NCBI GenBank assembly: GCA_030247885.1
Contig: JAPDRO010000022.1
Location: 124,001-188,000, forward strand
DNA: 64,000 nt
Source: Taxawa tesnikishii (nom. ined.)
Lineage: Eukaryota > Ascomycota > Dothideomycetes > Dothideales
Direction of reading: 5' to 3'
How positions within the stretch are numbered: position 1 is the first letter of the stretch; each line of letters opens with the position of its first letter. Positions 56,610-64,000 of the stretch are shown here, piece after piece. The notes beneath the pieces are model-generated. The model saw nothing but the letters and a program-made list of their open reading frames with translations, ran no database searches and had not been told where the DNA came from. Made by a program: the position numbers and the translations under genes.

Positions 56610-57830
56610 GGCGTGAGCAGGAGCGAAGCAGAGGGGCCATCTGTCAACTGTGTTGCACACTCAACATACGTTCTATATGTAGCAAGCAACGCCGACAAGT
56701 AATCACTTATCTTGCCGTGCGTACCGCACATTGTCTACGTTCTTCTTGGCTGCAGCAAGTGAGTTTTGTAGATGCCTTTTCGGGCTCTGCAGGATCGAAC
56801 CATGGTTGTCTTTGAACAGAAGCCGTGCTTGGCTGCAGTAAACAGCCTTCGAGCGAACCCGATGCGTCGTTAAGCGTGGGGCTTATCTTCGCTGTCTGCT
56901 GGAGGTGCAAAGGAAGTTGCCCTATCTCAGATGCCAAGTGCGGAAATCCCGCAAAAGTGCAGAGCGGAATCGAACACTTGGCGTGTACTCGCACTCTGGA
57001 AAGCTCGAGGTCAGGTTCAGCGAAGTCCGCACAGACAGCAAGATGTGAGCATTGAGTGTGAGGTCTTGCCTGTACTGCAAAGTATATGTGCTGCTCGCGT
57101 GAACGACGCGGGTTCGCTGGTCTTGCTCGCCGCTGAGCCTCGCGCCTGCCAAAGGTTTCACGAACGTTGTTCGATTTTGCATGCATCCCTGACACAATGG
57201 CAATTCTCAAAATTCATCTTGTGGTCGCCGACGTGGCACGCTTTGTATGCAAGGACATGCCCTCCGCACTCAGTCCGGCTGCTACACAGCTTGCCGAAAA
57301 TTGGCAATGTCAAGGTTAACAACGAGTCCGCTAGGACAACAAGCAACGCGTGCGACAGATCCTTTGATGGCGCCATGAGCGCAGGTTGTTGAGGCAAAGA
57401 AGGCGAGGCTTGTAGAGCAGCGTTCGTGCGCTGTGAGCGGTTCGTATTTGTGAGGCTGCAATTCTGCACGGTCTATTCCGAGATCGCTGGTCTTGAAGCC
57501 AATGATCAGCACCCAGGGCGGGCATCTGCATCCGGTGAAGCACCGGGCAGGGATGCGGAGGGCGGACGTGCGACGCGACACAGGCAAACGTCGGCGTGCG
57601 CGCAGAAACGCAATGTTCTGTGTTGTTAGCGACCACAACAGCGGTGTTTTCGCGCCCCGCAGCACATGAACAGAGCAGCGAGGGAAGAGGCCGTGCGCCC
57701 GACATTGGCAAAGTCTGATAAGGACAACGTCCTTCTGGATTCGGCAGTCCGTTCCCCGGACATTCTTCCGCTGCGTGCTTGCCTGTCTCTGGCTAGTGAT
57801 GACGACTTGCCGTCGGAGTTGGCAGCAACA

Positions 57831-57886
<56 letters not shown>

Positions 57887-59018
57887 TGATAGTGTGGAAT
57901 ACTTGGGGAACCCTACCGGACTCCAGCTGACAGAAATGATGGTGCATGCGACAAGACGACGAATGAATGACTGCAGATGATGGCGGGCGTGCGTGCGTAC
58001 AGAGTCAGGGGCAGCCGCGGAAAAGCAAGGCGGTGTGCAAGCGCAGGAAAACGAAGCCCGCTGACCGCTTCAAGCAGACAGCTCTCTTGTGGCTGTCTTG
58101 TGGCTCTCTGCTGCAACACGCAGTCGTCTCACACAAGCATACGAGCAGAAGCAGACAGCGTTTCTGTCAAGCGCAAAGCTTCATCCGTCTCTTCGCTCAA
58201 CGGGCGGACTAACCGGACCGGGCAGTGATTGCCAACCTTATTCCCTAGCCTCCGTTCCTGTCGGTGTGTGGCGCTTGGTCTGCTTCTGCTTCCCCGGCCA
58301 AGCAGAGCAGCCTGGCTACGGGTGACGACCTTGGTCGTCCGATGCAAGCACGCAGCACACGCACTAACTGATTGAAGCCGTCTCGTCTCCGGAGTCATCT
58401 CGACCTTCTCTTCGACTCCTGGAACTCGCGTCTTCTTCTCCGTCCTCGTCTGGCACCGGCTTCTTGTCTTGCGTGTCTCTGTTCGGAGAAACAAGCGGTC
58501 ACGACGTCCCTATTCTTGAGTCATCAAGCCCGCTCTAGCGCTGTGTCACAAGAGCCTCCTCGACCATCTCGAGCAGCACCACCTTGATAAGCTCAACCAC
58601 CAAACACCGAGCTCGTGGTGCATCAAGGACCGCTTTGTCCTCGACCAGCTCCTCCTGATTTAGCACGCGTACCCTGGTGTCCTCTCAAGGCAAAGCTCAA
58701 AGCCACTTCTTGCGTGATATAGCTTGTGCCTCGCACGGAAATGGCGCAAGCGTAGCCGCGGAAAGCCAAAAACTGCTCGACACCACGACCTCTAAAGGAC
58801 TTGCATGTGGGCCTCGAGCTCTCTTCAGCATCTTCAACAGCTGCTTCTATCATGGATCATCCAACGATCCACATCAGACTCATCCCCAGACGCATTTGAC
58901 CTCGCGAGCCAGAACGCCATCCCCATACCGTCGGCAACTAGGTTGAGATACACCTAGCAGCCCTTCGAACAACACGACTTGATATATACGTATATCCGAA
59001 CATACGGAAACAGCAAGA
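56610..59018. other. Intergenic between divergent amidase and ATG13
   Basis: 2.4 kb with no supported gene. Contains a GCA repeat at 57822-57887. Long minus-strand frames here are mostly poly-Cys or Gln artefacts of that repeat. The last 300 bp before 59019 are likely ATG13 promoter and leader. Confidence 0.5.
57822..57887. repeat. (GCA)n trinucleotide repeat, about 22 units
   Basis: GCAGCAACAGCAACA followed by uninterrupted GCA triplets to 57887. It lies outside any supported gene. Confidence 0.95.
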
Positions 59019-61744
59019 ATGCACCAACATCCTCGTCCTGCGCCGAAGAGCGCCTCGCCCGCCAACGCTCCCCAAACCAACCCGATGAGAACCAACAACC
59101 AGAGGGAAGAGACATTCGCCCAATCTCAGTCCAGTCAGGAGCTCAGGGGCGATACGGAAAGAGACAGCAGCAGTAGAGACGGGGGAGCGAGGGAGGGCGC
59201 CCAGACGGGGCGTCTGCAGCATCGAACACAGAGATGGACAGGTTGAACTTGATTGTTCAGGTACATATATATACGCGCTCCTGGGAGTCCTTTGCGTACG
59301 GGAAGCTGACGAGGAGATACAGCATTTCTTTTCCAAGGCGGCGCTTATTATACTCTCGTCTCGTGTGGGCCTTTCGCCTGCATACACCAAGGACAATGAA
59401 ATCCGGCTTGACAAGTGGGTAAGTTTGCTTCTCTGTATCTCGTTGGACCCGTAATACAGGGACGAGGCAAGTCGGCCTTACCTGCATTCTGCTTGCAGTG
59501 GAGCCTGCCGGGTAGAGCAGAGCAGTGTAGGTATCGGAGCATTCTGGTTGAAGCAGGACTATCTTTATGCGTGGGCAGAGTGCTGTGCATGCCCATTCGT
59601 GCTCCATGCTCCATCATCTTGTCCCGATCAGGATACGCAGCAGACTCTACTCATTGCTCAGAGGTGTTTGTCCTTCTCTTTGCATCCGCCCTTGCCGTCT
59701 CTGTTTGTCCGTTGTAGAAAGGAGTTTGTGGCTCGCGCTCTTGCACAAAGAGGGCAGGATAGTTGCAGACACGGGCTTTATTCATTAGCCTAAAGTTTCT
59801 GTCTTCTTGATGACATTCCGGTGCTGATCAATGGTGCAGTTCAACATATGGCTCGAGGACACGAACGCTTTAAGCGATGTGTTGCAAGAATGGAAGACCA
59901 TGAATGCTGTCAAGCGGCGACCGTCTCGTCTAGTCATCGAGCTGTATCTTGACACGGCGAAGTTGACCCAGAACCAAACGCTCGTTGTAGTGGATGACGA
60001 GGGCAAACGGTGGTCGGTCGATGAGGCTCTGGAGAGGGAGGGCGTGTCAGGGACGCCTCCGCCCTCGGAGGTAGTTTATGAGCGCTGGACAATTAGCCTG
60101 GACGATCCCTCTACTGCACCAGCAGTGCAGCTCACAGATGCGCCGCCTAATGTCTACAAGAAGGGAGTGGTGTTGCTGAGGTCACTGTGGACGTACCTGC
60201 GGTTCCTACCTGCGTGGAAGCTCGGACGCCGCATGAATAGGCAAGCCGGTAACGTGCAAACCATAAAGCCGCGTTTCAGGATCTTCAGCGACGCGTCTCC
60301 GACACCACCACCGACAACTCTGACCTGCCCTCTCACATCAGACACATTGTCCACAACAGAAGATTATCACTTCGCACCTCTCCTCTGCGGCTTTGGCCCC
60401 TGAACATCCAAGTTACCTACCGAACCAACACGGATTTCCATGTCGAGTCTGCAGAACAGCTACTCTCTGAACATCTACTGGGAGCCGCATCCGGACAGCC
60501 CTTCCTTCAGCTATCTTCGGGGAAGGAGGTGAAGTGGGACAAATGGAGTATCGAATTTCACCCAAACACGGCCCACGATCCGAACAGGTGCCCGGAACTC
60601 GCCGAGTACACCAGACGTCTTCAGCAGGCGGGATGGACGTGCAACCTGATGGTCCTAGCCCCTCACGACGACATGATTACCCGAATTCCACCAGAGCTGG
60701 GCTTGCCGCCACTCCAAGCATTCAGGCTGTCCAGGACCGTCCCGGCCTTCTGGGTGAGACGCTTGTAGGTTCTGTGCCTACCAAATTACCGCCCGATCAC
60801 CGCACAGCTACGGGTTCGAAATCCTCACTCAAGTCCACCGAGGGCGGCATCTCAGCACAGCGGCGTCCGTCAGTCACATTCAACCCGTTCAAAGCAGGTT
60901 CATTGTCTTCTTCTCCCGGTACCACACAGCTTCCATCACCTTCGCCAAGCAGCTCGCTCGGCAGAAACGCAGCAGCGGCCACAGCAGCGATCAATACCCC
61001 TTTACGCACCAGCGAAACCGATCCTCCCTCTCTACACTACCACAACAGGCACTTCGCGCACCATCCGCCTCTACCATGCAAAACGAAAGCGCAATAGCAC
61101 CATCCTCAACATCTAGTTCGCCAAAACCAGCGCCCCTCCAGCGCTACTCCAGCTCCTTCAGCAACCGACGCGCGCGCTTCCTCCAGCGCTGGCAGCAAGG
61201 TCGACGAAGACGCGACTAGCAGCGGGCGTGGCAGCGTCTCCTCCGCGCGCCGCAGCTCCGCCACTATCGACCCCACGACTACTTCCACCTCCGACACCGC
61301 GCCCGCAGATGACTCGACCGACATCGCGGACTTCCTGAAGCTGCTGGATAAGGGCAGCAGAGGTCTGACATCCTTCTCGACCCCGGACGTGGCGGCGAAC
61401 AGCGCGCGCACCGCCGCGCAGTACAACCGCTTCGCAAGGATGAGGGATAGCACGGCCCAGCTGAGCGATAGTCTGAGTAGCAGCGTTATGCTGCATAGGA
61501 GCAGTACGTCGAGTTCGCGCGTGCCTCCGCTCTCCTCCTCCAGCTCGCCCGGCAAGACTGTTAGCCCGCTGACGCCGCATACGCCGGCTGTGCCGAGTAG
61601 GCTGAGAGAGGGCAGTGGGGAGGTGGGTGGGGGTGAGAGGGGGAGGAGAGGGACAGGGATGAGGGTGCGGGTGCGGGTGGTGGGGAGGGAGAAGAGGAGG
61701 GCGAGGAGCCGTTGCTTTTCGCCATGAGCGAGATGGGCCGCTAG
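59019..61744 (+). CDS. ATG13: Autophagy-related protein 13
   Basis: Known: Atg13 is the TORC1-regulated adaptor of the Atg1 kinase complex. Exons 59019-59260, 59323-59418 and 59840-61744, with introns of 62 and 421 nt. The N-terminus MHQHPRPAPKSASPANAPQT runs to EMDRLNLIVQ. The HORMA domain follows: FFSKAALIILSSRVGLSPAY, RLDKW|FNIWLEDTNAL, RPSRLVIELYLDT, TLVVVDDEGKRW, VVYERWTISLDD, NVYKKGVVLLRSLWTYLRFL. The disordered tail keeps Atg13 landmarks: QRRPSVTFNPFK, SSPKPAPLQRYSSSF, TDIADFLKLLDKG, AQYNRFARMRDS, GKTVSPLTPHTPAVPSRL and EEPLLFAMSEMGR. The frame moves to -1 several times, near G5 59181-59185, C4 60397-60400, C4 60659-60662, CCC 61026-61028 and G runs near 61681-61690. There is a further shift near 61170. 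The order of landmarks is intact, so the locus is complete but the sequence as given is not continuously open. Confidence 0.85.
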
Positions 61745-63396
61745 ATGGGCTAAATTGGGGCCGGAATCGGCGTAGGGTGGGAGGATTAGGAGTTAGGGGC
61801 AGTTGTATATAGCGTGGAGTTGGTGGTGTATAATTTGGTTTTCCGTTGTCCCCTTTGCGTATGCGGTCCCGTGGTTGGATGGTCCATGTGCCCGTCTCGA
61901 GCGTGGCGTGTGATGTAGGTTCACCATCGTGATGCGAAGGACTGGTATGGGTATATATGCATAAAGGCAGGAGCGGGAGAATGGTGGACAGAGCAGGACG
62001 GTCAGAGCGGCTGGTCACTCGATTACTAGTCTATGGCACGTTCTCAAACATGCGACTCGCACGTAAAACTATCTATACAGATGCAGGAGTGGAACAGCAA
62101 GTGGTAAGAGGTGGGCAGGTTTTGTAAGAGGAGAGATGTTCGCTGACCAACCCATGCCGCGGATCCGATAGTCCTGGTCCCATGAGGGGCTTCAAGCATC
62201 CTAGACGTACAGCAAAGATGCTACCCAGATGCAAAGTGCTTTCCGGCATATGTTGTGGTCGTTTTTGGGTCCGGCAATCTGCATTTGTATTTCTTTGCCC
62301 CACTGGGACTCGGGGGCCTTAGGTGTTCCTCGCTTGATGCGTTCTCAAAGTAATTCCGTAATTTGCGACAAGCAACCATCCAAATGCGGAGACGAGGAAA
62401 AGAAACGTAGCAGTTCTGGCGAAAAATGGGAGAAGTGAGCGCTTTGTTGGCCGCTAGCCCATCCGGCCGTGATATCGATCGGTTATATAGAATTCTCACA
62501 GGCGGCCTACGGGTTGTGGGGTTGCCTGTGTGAATGCGAGCAACATTCTGCCAAAGAAGTATACTGACTGTCGGAAAGAATAGTGTGCGGTGCTTACTGG
62601 CCGCTATGATTAGCGGGCTGTAGGGGTTTGATGTATAGGAGTTCTCGGAAATACTCAGATAATGGTGGTTCGAACATCTATACCAATGCGAAGTTGAAGG
62701 AGTAGAGGTGTGATCCAGGCAAGGGATTTAGGTTCGTTAATGGTGGTAAGGGTAAAGGTACAAGACAGGTGTAGCTTTTGAGAGAGAACCTGTCATATGT
62801 GTGCTATGTGTGCGTGCGGACAACCTCGGCCAGTGATTGGTTGATTGGCATCGGCATCCCACTTGGAGTGAATACATGCATCACCGAGCCGCAACCCCTC
62901 CCTGTGTTAACAAATAACTATACAATACTGTGTCTACTGCTTGAACTCCAGAATACTTCGCAGTAGTCCCATCTTCGAAACCTCTAGACTGTCAAGCACA
63001 CTATAGCCACCGGATCCATCTCGAAAGCACTCAAAACCGCATTCGCCACTCCACAAGACAAAGGAGCTTCGTCATAGATCGATTAGGACAGGACACGAAA
63101 CACAACACAACCGGAACAGGAACAGCATCGCCGCCATTCGCATCGCCGTCACTCGCATCGCCTCCATTCATCAAGTATATCGCGCAACACCAAGCCTTAT
63201 CGCCTCAGAAGAACTCGTCTACCGACTAAACTCAAGGAGAGCTCCCCGCCAGCTTTCCTTACCTTCTTCCTCCTTCTTGGGGACTTTCTAGGCTTCGTCA
63301 AAGCACCTTTAAACACGCTTTGATCCCCGTGATCATAGCGAGGTGCACTTGCCGAAGCGCCAGGAAAGTCTTCCCTGGTGCAACACCGTCTAGCCT
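61745..63396. other. Intergenic between ATG13 and the IBTK-like gene
   Basis: 1.65 kb. The left part should hold the ATG13 3' UTR. The right part (63100-63396) is a likely leader with short CATCGCC repeats near 63125-63165. No gene recognised. Confidence 0.5.
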
Positions 63397-64000
63397 ATGA
63401 GCAGCTATCTCTGGAAATATTATCTTCAAGATGATGTCGACCGATTTCGACATCTGCTGGAAACAGCAACTTATAATTTAAAGACGCCAGGACAAAAAGC
63501 CGGAGGCGGGCCACAGAATATCGGAAGTGGCGCAATAGTGGGAAGCCCGGGTGCACTGAGTACTTCTCCTACCCTTACTACCAAGAGTGGTCGCAAGAGC
63601 TCGGGATGGGGTCAGGCTGGAACACCACAAGGTGGACCTAGCACAGTCACTCTGACAAGAGCAGACATAAACTGGCGCGACGGGAACGGCCTGACCATAC
63701 TGCACCATGCGGCCTCTTCCACATCGGAGAATGCGGTCGACTTTGCGCAAGCGCTGATCGACCATCCCCTGACGGATCTCTATCTGCAAGACCAAGAGAA
63801 CGGCTGGACTGCGCTTCACAGAGCGTTCTATTTTGGGAACGTTACCATCGCGCGTACGATACTAGAGCGTGATGCGGAAGACGCGCTGTCCGGACAAGGA
63901 GGAGCGCACCATGCTGTTGGTTTGATCAAGATCAAGGATAAAGAAGGCCACGGTCCGCTTGACTTGTATTCAGCCACTATCAAGGACAGGACACTACGAC
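63397..64000 (+). CDS. Ankyrin-repeat protein, IBTK-like (ANK-RCC1-BTB family), 5' end only
   Basis: The frame opens at ATG 63397, has an in-frame stop just upstream (TAG at 63391), and stays open for 201 codons to the window edge, so it is a truncated gene rather than a chance frame. The N-terminus MSSYLWKYYLQDDVDRFRHL is followed by a Gly/Ser/Thr linker and two ankyrin repeats, INWRDGNGLTILHHAASS and ENGWTALHRAFYFGNVTIAR, then IKIKDKEGHGPLDLYSATIK. Known: fungal proteins with this N-terminus continue into RCC1 repeats and BTB/POZ domains and are compared with the inhibitor of Bruton tyrosine kinase, a cullin-3 adaptor. The downstream domains are outside the window, so that part is inference. 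Confidence 0.8.
   Translation, partial: MSSYLWKYYLQDDVDRFRHLLETATYNLKTPGQKAGGGPQNIGSGAIVGSPGALSTSPTLTTKSGRKSSGWGQAGTPQGGPSTVTLTRADINWRDGNGLTILHHAASSTSENAVDFAQALIDHPLTDLYLQDQENGWTALHRAFYFGNVTIARTILERDAEDALSGQGGAHHAVGLIKIKDKEGHGPLDLYSATIKDRTLR

Noticed and set aside
57282-57947. Minus-strand frame with a run of about 20 cysteines
   Set aside because: The cysteines are the antisense reading of the (GCA)n repeat at 57822-57887; no domain, start context or splice pattern supports a gene.

Overview
This window is nuclear DNA of a filamentous ascomycete (Pezizomycotina). The evidence is many 47-90 nt GT-AG introns, chitin synthase, an ascomycete-type laccase ending in DSGV, a Mit1/CHD-type remodeller, C2H2 factors with fungal MHR domains, Atg13 and mitochondrial Ilv5. 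The gene set resembles Dothideomycetes, but that placement is only an impression. There is no rRNA, convincing tRNA, CRISPR array, prokaryotic operon or virus-like element.

Layout: 5' end of a secreted serine carboxypeptidase (-, runs off the left edge); chitin synthase (-); mitochondrial rRNA 2'-O-methyltransferase Mrm1 (-), divergent from the remodeller Mit1 (+); eIF2-beta (-), divergent from the small outer-membrane protein Mim2 (+); a half-zinc-cluster regulator with a predicted membrane tail (-); AIM24 (+); CCDC47/DUF1682 ER protein (-); a 798-aa C2H2 + MHR transcription factor (-); a 432-bp TIR element (MITE); a 770-aa C2H2/coiled-coil protein (-); a small two-helix membrane protein (+); ketol-acid reductoisomerase Ilv5 (+); a 1274-aa laccase on a Ser/Thr-rich stalk (-); a 5 kb gene-poor stretch; a BIM1-like GPI-anchored copper-binding protein (-); an OPT transporter (-), divergent from PRMT3 (+); a secreted amidase (-); ATG13 (+); and the 5' end of an IBTK-like ankyrin protein (+, runs off the right edge).

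Most genes are unlinked housekeeping functions: cell wall, translation, mitochondrial import and rRNA modification, branched-chain amino acids, autophagy, ER membrane-protein biogenesis and chromatin. Laccase, BIM1-like protein and OPT transporter lie within about 13 kb and could share a metal theme, which is an inference.

The most important observation is technical. At least nine conserved genes (half-zinc regulator, AIM24, CCDC47, both C2H2 genes, laccase, BIM1-like, PRMT3, ATG13) are open only if the reading frame moves to -1 at a short homopolymer, as if one base were missing. In eight of them the exon lengths add up to a multiple of three once the inferred bases are counted, and ATG13 is compatible. 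Chitin synthase, eIF2-beta, Mim2, Ilv5, the OPT transporter and the amidase are intact. Consensus errors in the assembly are the simplest explanation.
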